Shown here one piece after another: positions 7,995 through 13,670 of a stretch of DNA of 13,670 nucleotides. The position numbers and the translations under genes were made by a program. Position 1 is the first letter of the stretch. Each line of letters begins with the position of its first letter. The stretch is from the NCBI GenBank assembly GCA_009908885.1, contig JAAAOL010000157.1, positions 1-13,670 of the forward strand. Direction: 5' to 3'. The stretch is from Bacteroidota bacterium (GTDB taxonomy: Bacteria > Bacteroidota > Rhodothermia > Rhodothermales > JAAAOL01). A model generated the notes under the pieces. That model worked only from the letters and a program-made list of their open reading frames with translations. It was not told the DNA's origin and did not search any database.

Positions 7995-8690
7995 CTATAG
8001 CTCGCCGTACGTGAAGCTATCTTGCACCGAGCCGTCCTGGCGCTGCACGATGAGTTGACTCGGCTCGTGGTCCCCGGCGACCGTCCGTCCCGCCTCCATG
8101 GCCTCTTTCTTGGTGCCATGTACGCTGGTGGCCCGGTCCGCGCCTTGCTTCTGCACGGCCCAGCCGTCCGGGTGCGGCACGACCTCGTAGACCGCGCGCG
8201 AGACGGCCTCGGACACCGGAGCGCCTTCTTCGATGTCATTCGCCAGCGCCTCGACGCGGTGCGCCAGCTTGTCGACGCGGCCGGAAAGCCCCTTCACCTC
8301 GTCGCGGACGAGGCCGCTGAGGCGGGTCAGGACGTTCTCCAGCGAGGCCTCCACACTGTCGATGCGCTTGTCGATCCCGCTGCGCGCCTCCTTCCCTCGT
8401 TCGGCGGCCTTCTCGACGGAGGCTTCGACTTTCTTCTTCGCCTCGCCCAGGTCCTTGACCCGGTCTTTCTCCCACGTCTCGCCTTTCCTGACGAGGTCGT
8501 TGAAGACCTTGCCGCCCTCCTCCTGCACGGAGGCCAGCGCGCCGAGACCCGCCAGCCAGATTTCACGCGCCCGGCCCGCGACCTCGTCCGGCAGATCGCC
8601 GAGGCTGAACGCCTTGGACGGCTTCTTGTCTTTCGCCTTCTTCCCGGCTTTGCCCTTCTTCGTGGTGATGGTCACTTTCTTCTTCGCCAT
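7995..8690 (-). CDS. Phasin family (PhaF/PhaI-type) protein with C-terminal DUF2188 domain
   Basis: The 231-residue protein has three parts. Residues 1-27 are lysine-rich. Residues 30-75 carry the PhaF/PhaI phasin signature (PF05597), seen as IWLAGLGALASVQEEGGKVF (44-63) followed by DLVRKGE. Residues 75-155 are charged heptad-like helix, likely coiled coil. Residues 167-231 look like DUF2188 (PF09954): YEVVPHPDGWAVQ, then HGTKKEAMEAGRTVA and LIVQRQDGSVQDSFTYGE. Phasins coat polyhydroxyalkanoate or other storage granules and regulate their size; DUF2188 function is unknown. No PHA synthase lies in the window, but a neutral-lipid acyltransferase converges on this gene, so a lipid-body coat is an alternative. 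A good Shine-Dalgarno supports the start. The lysine-rich N-terminus could bind nucleic acid, as the basic tail of PhaF does; this is inference. Confidence 0.85.
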   Translation of the reverse strand: MAKKKVTITTKKGKAGKKAKDKKPSKAFSLGDLPDEVAGRAREIWLAGLGALASVQEEGGKVFNDLVRKGETWEKDRVKDLGEAKKKVEASVEKAAERGKEARSGIDKRIDSVEASLENVLTRLSGLVRDEVKGLSGRVDKLAHRVEALANDIEEGAPVSEAVSRAVYEVVPHPDGWAVQKQGADRATSVHGTKKEAMEAGRTVAGDHEPSQLIVQRQDGSVQDSFTYGEL

Positions 8691-8696
8691 GACGGC

Positions 8697-8702
8697 ACCT
8701 CC
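8697..8702 (-). promoter_or_regulatory. Shine-Dalgarno of the phasin gene
   Basis: The minus strand reads GGAGGT six bases before the ATG at 8690. It is the only near-perfect Shine-Dalgarno I see in the window and suggests this gene is translated more strongly than its neighbours, as expected for an abundant granule-coat protein. Confidence 0.75.
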
Positions 8703-8739
8703 ATTCCTCGCATGATTGGAACGCGTTGCGGGGTGAACC

Positions 8740-8770
8740 GGCAGAGTCCCTGGTCACTGCTCGCTCTGCC
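8740..8770. repeat. Inverted repeat in the SCP2-phasin spacer
   Basis: GGCAGAG (8740-8746) and CTCTGCC (8764-8770) form a perfect 7-bp inverted repeat with a 17-nt loop, between the SCP2-like stop and the phasin start. No T tract follows on the minus strand, so it is not a clear terminator. It could be an operator or a leader hairpin of the phasin transcript. Confidence 0.35.
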
Positions 8771-8796
8771 TACATCCCATTTAACGGACCGGCCCC

Positions 8797-9237
8797 TCAG
8801 TATGTTTTTTCGATCCGCGCCGCGACGTCGCTCATCCCGTTGAGCACGCCGATGTTGGTCATGATGCGGAGCTTCGGCCCCTCGATCTGATAGTCGGGCG
8901 AGGCCAGCGCCTGCATGACGCCCATCTCGCCGCGGTCCAGCTTGCACCACGTCGCGTAGTCCGCCGTGGCCCGCGCCATGCCCTCGCTCTTGTCGAACGG
9001 GTCGTTGCGCATGTCTTCCGAGGGCGCGTCGTCGATCCAGAGGTCGACGCCCACCACCTCACCCTCCTCGAAGTGGTACGCCGCTTCGACGTCTTCGTCG
9101 GTGGGCGCATCCAGGCAACGCAAGATGATGGTCTCGGAGAAGCCGCGGGCGGTGCGCTGGAACTCCGCGTCCTCGTTCATTCGCTCGACGAAGACCTCGA
9201 TGAACTCGGGCGACCAGTACTGGGGGGCGTCAGACAT
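8797..9237 (-). CDS. SCP2 sterol-carrier-like lipid-binding protein
   Basis: The 146-residue protein resembles stand-alone bacterial SCP2-type lipid carriers (COG3255-like). It opens with a helix (YWSPEFIEVFVERMNEDAEF, 7-26), then GFSETIILRCLDAP (32-45), an acidic strand region (YHFEEGEVVGVDLWIDD), the central YATWCKLDRGEMGVMQAL helix and the late strand YQIEGPKLRIMTN. SCP2 folds hold acyl chains or other hydrophobic ligands in a tunnel. Length is normal for a single domain; there is no signal peptide, so it is cytoplasmic. It lies 67 nt downstream of R2lox on the same strand, probably in the same transcript, and 106 nt upstream of the phasin gene. The family call rests on pattern recognition and is fairly, not fully, secure; the ligand is unknown. 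Confidence 0.75.
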   Translation of the reverse strand: MSDAPQYWSPEFIEVFVERMNEDAEFQRTARGFSETIILRCLDAPTDEDVEAAYHFEEGEVVGVDLWIDDAPSEDMRNDPFDKSEGMARATADYATWCKLDRGEMGVMQALASPDYQIEGPKLRIMTNIGVLNGMSDVAARIEKTY

Positions 9238-9304
9238 AACGTTGGGGAATCAGGTAGGAATCGAACGATGGGCGAATACGACGTTGCGACGACGGGCGAG
9301 GCGA

Positions 9305-10213
9305 TCAGGCAGGCGCCTCGGAGGCCGCGCTGCGTCCGTAAAGCACCTCCTCCAGCGACTGCGTGCGGGCCTTCTGGATGCGTTGATAGCGCTTGTTGAA
9401 CTGCGCCGTCCCGAAGTCGACGAACTCGTCCACGTCCAGCCCGAACGGGATGGCCTCGCCGTAGGGCGCGAGCGACTGGCCGATGTGCTGGATGGCCACG
9501 AGCACCAGCCGGTTCATCTGCGCGTCGATCACGGACCAGAGCGCGTCGCCGTGTTCAGCGACGAGGCGGGAGAGCAGAAAGACGCCGTAGGCTACGTGCC
9601 GAGACTCGTCGCGCTGGATGTTGTGGATGAGGGCCTTCATGCCCGGCATGATGCCGACCCGGTCGAGGACGGTGTAGTAGGCGTGGTACCCGGTCTCAGC
9701 CAGGACGCCTTCGGTAATCATCTGATAGACGACCGAGGCCTCGGCCAGTGCCTCCGGCGAGGGGTCGGACAGCAGCCGCTGCATGGCCCGGGGCTGCTCG
9801 TCGAAGAAAATCTGGCGATAGGCGGGCGTAAAGTAGTGCTCCAGGTCGCCACGGGCCTGCGTCACCTCGGTCAAGAACCGGCTGAAGGCATCGACGTGCT
9901 TGGCTTCTTCCCAGAGGTACGACGTCAAGAACATCTCCTCCTCGATCCGCTCCTCCCGCGCCATGACCTGCAAGAGCGGGAGCAGGTCGTACGCAACCGA
10001 CTCCTCCCCGCCCTGAAACTGGGCGGTCAGGCGAAGGATGAGGTCGCGCTCCTCGTCGTCCAGGTGCTGCCAGTCTTCAGCATCGGGGCGCAGGTCGACG
10101 TCCGCCGGGTTCCAGATCCCCAGCGTTTTGGCCTTCTCCCAGAGGCGCATCGGGAACAGATCAAGGTCGAGCCCCTGCCGGGCGGTCTTCAGGGTCGTGC
10201 GGTAGGTATCCAT
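9305..10213 (-). CDS. R2-like ligand-binding oxidase (R2lox), Mn/Fe ferritin-superfamily protein
   Basis: The 302-residue protein closely follows mycobacterial R2lox (Rv0233 type), relatives of the ribonucleotide reductase R2 subunit. All six metal ligands can be placed: E70 (QGGEESV), E103 and H106 (WEEAKH), E168 (ITEG), E203 and H206 (DESRH). The residues of the characteristic Val-Tyr ether cross-link, V73 and Y163, are both present with the right spacing. Other shared stretches are YRQIFF, GIMPGM and RHVAYG. The family assembles an Mn/Fe centre, activates oxygen and binds a long-chain fatty acid at the metal site; the natural reaction is not settled. The ATG at 10213 is preferred, with GAGG at 10220-10223 as a modest Shine-Dalgarno; an upstream in-frame start at 10249 would add an arginine-rich stretch. 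It is divergent from the Smr gene and leads R2lox-SCP2, perhaps also phasin. Confidence 0.93.
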   Translation of the reverse strand: MDTYRTTLKTARQGLDLDLFPMRLWEKAKTLGIWNPADVDLRPDAEDWQHLDDEERDLILRLTAQFQGGEESVAYDLLPLLQVMAREERIEEEMFLTSYLWEEAKHVDAFSRFLTEVTQARGDLEHYFTPAYRQIFFDEQPRAMQRLLSDPSPEALAEASVVYQMITEGVLAETGYHAYYTVLDRVGIMPGMKALIHNIQRDESRHVAYGVFLLSRLVAEHGDALWSVIDAQMNRLVLVAIQHIGQSLAPYGEAIPFGLDVDEFVDFGTAQFNKRYQRIQKARTQSLEEVLYGRSAASEAPA

Positions 10214-10228
10214 GCGATGCCTCAGCCT

Positions 10229-10241
10229 ACGATACAATCGT
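10229..10241. promoter_or_regulatory. Palindrome between R2lox and Smr genes, possible operator
   Basis: ACGAT-ACA-ATCGT is a perfect inverted repeat with 5-bp arms, centred 22 nt upstream of the R2lox start inside the 95-bp divergent spacer. The position fits an operator acting on R2lox transcription or leader. The arms are short, so chance is possible. A TTGACT at about 10273-10278 (minus strand) might be a -35 element but lacks a good -10 partner. Confidence 0.3.
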
Positions 10242-10308
10242 GTCTGCAAGGAACGTCGCCGGGTGGCGAAAAGTCAATAGAGCCGATCCCTGATTCAGCG
10301 ATGCGCCC

Positions 10309-10638
10309 ATGCCCCACCCCACCCTGCACGACGATGGTCATACGGTCACGCTGGACCTGCACGGCGCGACGGTCGAGGAAGCGCTGCGCCTCGTCATGCG
10401 CGTCGTCCTGGAGGCCGAGCACCGCGGGCGCAGCACGCTCAAGGTCATCCACGGGCACTCGACGAGCGGCGGGCGACGGCGCACCATCAAGCAGGCGCTG
10501 CACGACGAACTCGACGCGGGCGGCCTGGCCCACTACGGCCCCCGCGTCTTTCGCGCCCACGGCCACCTCCTGCTCTCGCTGGATGCCACCGCCAGCGTGG
10601 ACTCGTCCCGCATTCGCATGACGGACGTCGCCCCCTGA
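10309..10638 (+). CDS. Stand-alone Smr-domain protein
   Basis: The 109-residue protein is almost entirely one Smr domain (PF01713). The LDLHG motif is at residues 15-19, followed by the helix TVEEALRLVMRVVLEA. The loop motif, usually HGxGTGxLR, appears as VIHGHSTSGGRRRTIKQAL (46-64), where GKGTG is changed to GHSTSG. A beta-strand region (VFRAHGHLLLSLD) closes the domain. Smr domains are found in MutS2 and in small proteins, and several have nuclease activity on DNA or RNA; whether the altered loop keeps activity is open. There is no MutS2 ATPase part, so this is not a truncated mutS2 within the window. It is divergent from R2lox and followed by a strong hairpin. No Shine-Dalgarno is evident before the ATG at 10309. 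Confidence 0.87.
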   Translation: MPHPTLHDDGHTVTLDLHGATVEEALRLVMRVVLEAEHRGRSTLKVIHGHSTSGGRRRTIKQALHDELDAGGLAHYGPRVFRAHGHLLLSLDATASVDSSRIRMTDVAP

Positions 10639-10840
10639 ATCCAGACGCTGAAACGTCGCCGGACTACGGGCGACTCAGTAAGAGGGACCACTGCCGGATG
10701 TCCTGCGGCGGTCCCTCAGCGGTCGCCTTACGGCACAGCCGATGCGCCAGAAATATCGTCGCGTGCTGACGATTGGCTCGAACCGATTCCCGGCGTTCAA
10801 CGTATCTTAACAACTGGTGAACTAGACGACGGCCATCACG
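10639..10840. other. Spacer between Smr and PuuD-like genes
   Basis: This 202-nt spacer holds the hairpin at 10682-10717 in its left half. In the right half a locally A/T-richer stretch contains TTGGCT (10773-10778) and TATCTT (10803-10808). The 24-bp spacing is too long for a standard promoter, so I do not call one, but the promoter of the PuuD-like gene probably lies here. No small gene is supported. Confidence 0.4.
10682..10717. terminator. Strong hairpin after the Smr gene, possible terminator
   Basis: GAGGGACC (10682-10689) and GGTCCCTC (10710-10717) form a perfect 8-bp stem. GCCG (10693-10696) and CGGC (10706-10709) extend it to 12 bp with a 3-nt bulge and a 9-nt loop. It begins 44 nt after the Smr stop. 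No T tract follows on either strand, so it may be a factor-dependent or T-less terminator, or a leader structure for the downstream gene. Confidence 0.45.
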
Positions 10841-11542
10841 ATGTCAACGCATCCGACCATCGGCATCACGACCTCGCTGGAGGATGACACGCAGCTGGTC
10901 TCGCGCGACTACGTGCGGGCGGTGGAGGCTGCGGGCGGCATACCGCTTCTCGTCCCCATGCCCGCCGAGGACGCGACCCTGGAGGCCGTGGCGGAGGTGC
11001 TCGACGGCCTGGTTATCATCGGCGGGCCAGCGCTGGCGGACGGGCTCACCGGCACGCTTCCGGACGACCTCGACCCGCCTGCGCCGGACCGCCTGCGCGC
11101 CGATCGGGCCATCCTCCGGGCCGTGCGCCGCGACGACAAGCCCGTGCTGGGCATCTGTTACGGCATGCAGCTGCTTAACGCGGAGGCAGGCGGGACGATA
11201 TACGGGGATGTCGAGGGGCAGGTCGAGGGCACCCAGACGCACAGCCAGAAGCGCGGCGCGACCACGCACCCGGTCACCTTCGAGCCGGGATCGCACCTGC
11301 ACCGCCTCCTGGGGCCGGACCCGGTGACCGTCAACACGCGCCACCTGCAGGCGGTGTGCTCCGTCGGGGCGCCGTTTCGCATTGTAGGACGAGCCCCCGA
11401 TGGCGTGATCGAGGCTATCGAGTCGCCCGACGGCGCCCTGATCGGCGTCCAGTTTCACCCGGAGCGGATGGGCGCCGCCATGAGGCCGCTCTTCCGGCAC
11501 CTCGTGCGCCACGCCGCCCGTCGTCACCTTCAGCCGTCCTGA
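10841..11542 (+). CDS. Gamma-glutamyl-GABA hydrolase-like class I glutamine amidotransferase (peptidase C26)
   Basis: The 233-residue protein belongs to the PuuD/peptidase C26 branch of class I glutamine amidotransferase-like hydrolases, which cleave gamma-glutamyl bonds. The nucleophile is C106 in the elbow GICYGMQLLN, with H206 and E208 completing the triad in GVQFHPERMG. The N-terminal PTIGITTSLEDD and the VSRDYVRAVEAAGGIPLLVP region are typical. Two family motifs are altered: GGxDVxPxxY is here GGPALADGLTG, and the NSxHHQAV region reads NTRHLQAV. PuuD itself hydrolyses gamma-glutamyl-GABA in putrescine breakdown, but no other put/puu gene is nearby, so the substrate is open. The ATG at 10841 is the natural start; no clear Shine-Dalgarno precedes it. 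It lies 44 nt before the transglycosylase gene on the same strand, so co-transcription is possible. Confidence 0.85.
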   Translation: MSTHPTIGITTSLEDDTQLVSRDYVRAVEAAGGIPLLVPMPAEDATLEAVAEVLDGLVIIGGPALADGLTGTLPDDLDPPAPDRLRADRAILRAVRRDDKPVLGICYGMQLLNAEAGGTIYGDVEGQVEGTQTHSQKRGATTHPVTFEPGSHLHRLLGPDPVTVNTRHLQAVCSVGAPFRIVGRAPDGVIEAIESPDGALIGVQFHPERMGAAMRPLFRHLVRHAARRHLQPS

Positions 11543-11586
11543 CGCGGTCCAGCTGACCGCCGCACTACTTAACGAGACGTTGTACC

Positions 11587-13443
11587 ATGGCTGACCACCT
11601 CTCTCCCGCTGATGCGGCTTCCGACGCCTCGACCCCGGAGCGCAACCGTCGCAACTCCGGCTGGCGCAGGGTCGGTGTGGTGGTGCTGCTCCTCGTCCTC
11701 CTGCCCGTCGGCGCGATGCTGAGTGGCAACGTGGACTTGCTGGCGCGGTCGCTCTGGCAGCAACTCGTCCAGCCGGACCCCGCCCCCGCGCCTGCCGTGA
11801 CGTCCGCTCCCGCCCCGACCGCCCGGACGCTCACCTTCGCCGAGCACGCCGGACATCCGGATCGGGCCTTCAGCCCGTACTTCGGCACCCCGCTCACGCA
11901 GGCCCAGCGGCTCCTGCCCGCCCCGCAGCGCCTCCCCGCCTTCCGTGACCTGCTGGACCTCTACGTCACCCGGCAGAGCCAGGACGACAACTTTACCATC
12001 CGCGTGCTGGACACCCGCACCGACAGCCTCCTCGAACTGCACGTGCTGGAGGAGGCCCGGAACACCTATCGGGAAACCGGCACGGCCGACTGGCCCGAGA
12101 TCGACCGGGAGCGGCGGCAGCGCACCCGCGCCCTCGTCAAGAAATACGCGCAGCGGGGCATCCCCCGGGACGCCATCCAGGTCAAGTGGGGCCGCGCGAA
12201 TCAGGTGTTGGAAGCCCGCGAACGGGACGCCCCGTTCATTGAGTACGAGATGCGGCTGGCCGACTACCTGAACCTGAGCCTGCTCGCCACCGAGATCGGC
12301 ACGGTGGAGACCTTCAACCAGGACCGCCTGGTCTCGTCGGTCGGCGCGCGCAGCCGCTACCAGATGATGCCGTACATCCTGCGGCAGCGCGGCATCCATC
12401 ACTACGCCCTCCCGACGGCCTACGGCAAGACGGTCAAGGTGTACGAGGCCTGGCACCCGCTGCTCACGATGGAGCCCGCCTTCACGCTGCTGCGCGGCTA
12501 CGTGAATGCGGTGGGTCACGAGATTCCCGGGCTGTCGGCCTACCACACGGGGCCGGGCAACATCTTCTCGGTTTTCCGGATGTACCTCGCCGACGACGCC
12601 CTCACGCAGGTCTATGGCGTCTCGGTCGTCGATGCCTACATCTGGGCACTGACCGACGGCTTCGACACCGTCTCGGACCGGACGACGTTCCGCACCTACT
12701 CCCGCGGCTACGTGCCGAGCGGCTATGGCTCGCTGAAGGCGACCGACCAGTTGCCCATCGACACGAGCCGCACCTTCCGGGGCGAGCGCGTCCAGGTAGC
12801 CGCCGACGCCCGCGTCTACCTGAGCGACCTCCTCCGCCTGCTCGATGAAAGCACCGTACGGCTCGACTGGAACGATCAGCCCGACTCGCTCAGCCTGTAC
12901 GACCGCTTCCGGGCGATGAACCCGCACTTCGTCCTCCCCGAGGCCTCCGACGGCGACGTGCCTGCGAAAGGCGACGTGCTCCTGACCGCCGAGCGCGAGG
13001 ACATCCCCGTACGCTTCTTCCTCCCCCTCGGCGCCACGCATGTCGTCAATGGCGCCGGGACCCGGCTGCTGGACGAGAATGCCACCTTTCGCTTCGACGA
13101 GGACACGTACCGCCCGCCTCCCAACGGCGAGGTGACGGTGTGGGACCAGCAGTACCAGGAGGTGCTGCGCGACATCGAGCACTTCGGCTTCACGGAGGAA
13201 AATCGGGACCGCCTGCGCGTGCTGCGCGACCGCTTCGCGTACCTGGCCGCTGAGACGCCGACCCACTACCGCGAAGTCCAACTCGACGTCATCGAGACGC
13301 ACCTGCGGCTGTGGGAGTTCGAGGGCTGGGAATTGCTGGCCGAGGCCGTACCGGCGGTGCGGGGAACGCTGCGCCTCCCGGTGCGCCCGCCCGATCCGCT
13401 GCAGACGCCTTCTTCCCCGAGTACGGCGCCCCTCGCCCCGTAG
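11587..13443 (+). CDS. Membrane-anchored SLT-like lytic transglycosylase with long C-terminal region
   Basis: The 618-residue protein has a basic cytoplasmic N-terminus, one transmembrane helix (about 28-47) and a Pro/Ala-rich linker (62-80). A helical region follows, then an SLT-like lytic transglycosylase domain at about 225-345. The likely catalytic acid is E241 in VETFNQDRLVSSVGARSRYQ, aligning with the ES..N.....S..GA..L.Q motif of Slt70-type enzymes. The late motif AYNAGPGN appears as AYHTGPGN (318-325). Residues after about 385 to the Pro/Ser-rich C-terminus match nothing I recognise. Lytic transglycosylases cleave peptidoglycan between MurNAc and GlcNAc, forming 1,6-anhydroMurNAc. The changes (RSRYQMMP for the usual GLMQIMP, H for N) leave activity likely but unproven. 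The TM helix suggests a periplasm-facing enzyme. It converges on the last gene with a 10-nt gap. Confidence 0.8.
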   Translation: MADHLSPADAASDASTPERNRRNSGWRRVGVVVLLLVLLPVGAMLSGNVDLLARSLWQQLVQPDPAPAPAVTSAPAPTARTLTFAEHAGHPDRAFSPYFGTPLTQAQRLLPAPQRLPAFRDLLDLYVTRQSQDDNFTIRVLDTRTDSLLELHVLEEARNTYRETGTADWPEIDRERRQRTRALVKKYAQRGIPRDAIQVKWGRANQVLEARERDAPFIEYEMRLADYLNLSLLATEIGTVETFNQDRLVSSVGARSRYQMMPYILRQRGIHHYALPTAYGKTVKVYEAWHPLLTMEPAFTLLRGYVNAVGHEIPGLSAYHTGPGNIFSVFRMYLADDALTQVYGVSVVDAYIWALTDGFDTVSDRTTFRTYSRGYVPSGYGSLKATDQLPIDTSRTFRGERVQVAADARVYLSDLLRLLDESTVRLDWNDQPDSLSLYDRFRAMNPHFVLPEASDGDVPAKGDVLLTAEREDIPVRFFLPLGATHVVNGAGTRLLDENATFRFDEDTYRPPPNGEVTVWDQQYQEVLRDIEHFGFTEENRDRLRVLRDRFAYLAAETPTHYREVQLDVIETHLRLWEFEGWELLAEAVPAVRGTLRLPVRPPDPLQTPSSPSTAPLAP

Positions 13444-13453
13444 CGGCGGCGAC

Positions 13454-13670
13454 TTACCGGTCCAGGCGCTCCAGCCGATCGCCCTGCAGGATGGTGCCGC
13501 CCCGCTCGACGATGAACAGCGCCCCCCGGTGCCGCTCGCGGCTGACGACAGCGAAGGCCTCGGGACTGGTCCGGTCGCGAAAGACGGTGCACGGCTGATG
13601 CGGGCGGGGACTGCGGGCCAGAATCACCTCGTCGCCCACGGCCACCCGGTCGCCCGGTTCGAGGGTAGCG
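13454..13670 (-). CDS. Unrecognised protein, C-terminal part only (runs off the window)
   Basis: An open minus-strand frame enters from the right edge and ends at TAA (13454-13456), giving 71 visible C-terminal residues. The visible start reads ATLEPGDRVAVGDEVILA, and a GTG at 13645 could also serve as a start, though the sequence before it reads like continuous protein. The segment alternates short hydrophobic strands with glycine-rich turns (GDRVAVGDEVILA, GALFIVERGGTILQGDRL), suggesting a small beta-rich domain. I do not recognise the family. It converges on the transglycosylase gene with a 10-nt gap and no visible terminator between them. Confidence 0.55.
   Translation of the reverse strand, partial: ATLEPGDRVAVGDEVILARSPRPHQPCTVFRDRTSPEAFAVVSRERHRGALFIVERGGTILQGDRLERLDR

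Noticed and set aside
7715..8239. Minus-strand open frame (174 codons) covering the intergenic gap
   Set aside because: Half of it overlaps the phasin gene in another frame; the rest is translated repeat and hairpin sequence with no recognisable domain or start signal.
9305..10213. Ribonucleotide reductase small subunit (NrdB)
   Set aside because: The Val-Tyr cross-link pair, the GIMPGM and YRQIFF stretches and the short length match R2lox, and there is no nrdA nearby.
10256..10269. TCGCC-GGGT-GGCGA hairpin in the R2lox/Smr spacer as a terminator
   Set aside because: Only 5 bp, and the T run on the minus strand lies before the hairpin rather than after it; no gene ends nearby.
8966..10621. 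Plus-strand open frame of 551 codons
   Set aside because: Crosses the antisense of SCP2-like and R2lox genes and then overlaps the Smr gene in another frame; no coherent domain.
10773..10808. TTGGCT and TATCTT upstream of the PuuD-like gene as a promoter
   Set aside because: The 24-bp spacing is too long for sigma-70, and it also misses the spacing of the Bacteroidota TTG/TAnnTTTG pattern.
11569..13302. Minus-strand open frame of 577 codons
   Set aside because: Mirror of the transglycosylase gene. Composition is Val/Arg/Gly-rich without motifs, while the plus strand encodes a clear SLT pattern with a TM helix.

Overview
The window comes from a high-G+C bacterial chromosome. Codon use looks uniform and there is no mobile element, CRISPR array or prophage-like gene. 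The lineage cannot be fixed from sequence alone. An archaeal/eukaryotic-type aspartate-semialdehyde dehydrogenase, mostly weak or absent Shine-Dalgarno sequences and the mix of families suggest a Rhodothermota/Bacteroidota-like or similar deep-branching Gram-negative lineage, at low confidence. Against a typical Bacteroidota, the tRNA promoter is close to the E. coli sigma-70 consensus (TTGACA, 18 bp, TATACT).

Left part (1-6039, all minus strand): tRNA-Gly(GCC) with its own promoter lies at the left edge. Before it is a tight four-gene run, read right to left: a large polytopic DUF2339 membrane protein, a DUF3999 protein with signal peptide and C-terminal anchor (ATGA overlap), archaeal-type asd (28-nt gap) and a GNAT N-acetyltransferase (4-nt gap). 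This looks like one operon from a promoter near 6092, pairing an uncharacterised envelope protein pair with a key enzyme of aspartate-family amino-acid synthesis.

Middle part (6210-10638): a wax ester synthase/diacylglycerol acyltransferase (plus strand) converges on three minus-strand genes. These are a phasin fused to a C-terminal DUF2188 domain, an SCP2-like lipid carrier and an R2-like ligand-binding oxidase (R2lox) with all metal ligands and the Val/Tyr cross-link pair. All four families act on or bind acyl lipids or storage granules, so a neutral-lipid or fatty-acid handling locus is a reasonable hypothesis, not a demonstrated one. A stand-alone Smr-domain protein is divergent from R2lox. 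The 324-nt spacer 7671-7994 holds inverted repeats, including a terminator-like hairpin for the phasin gene, and a degenerate heptamer repeat.

Right part (10639-13670): a strong hairpin follows the Smr gene. Then come a class I glutamine-amidotransferase-like hydrolase (PuuD/peptidase C26 family) and a membrane-anchored SLT-like lytic transglycosylase with a long uncharacterised C-terminal region. The 3' end of an unrecognised minus-strand gene runs off the right edge.

The most interesting points are the WS/DGAT-phasin-SCP2-R2lox grouping, the phasin-DUF2188 fusion, the divergent lytic transglycosylase and the asd-containing DUF2339/DUF3999 operon.
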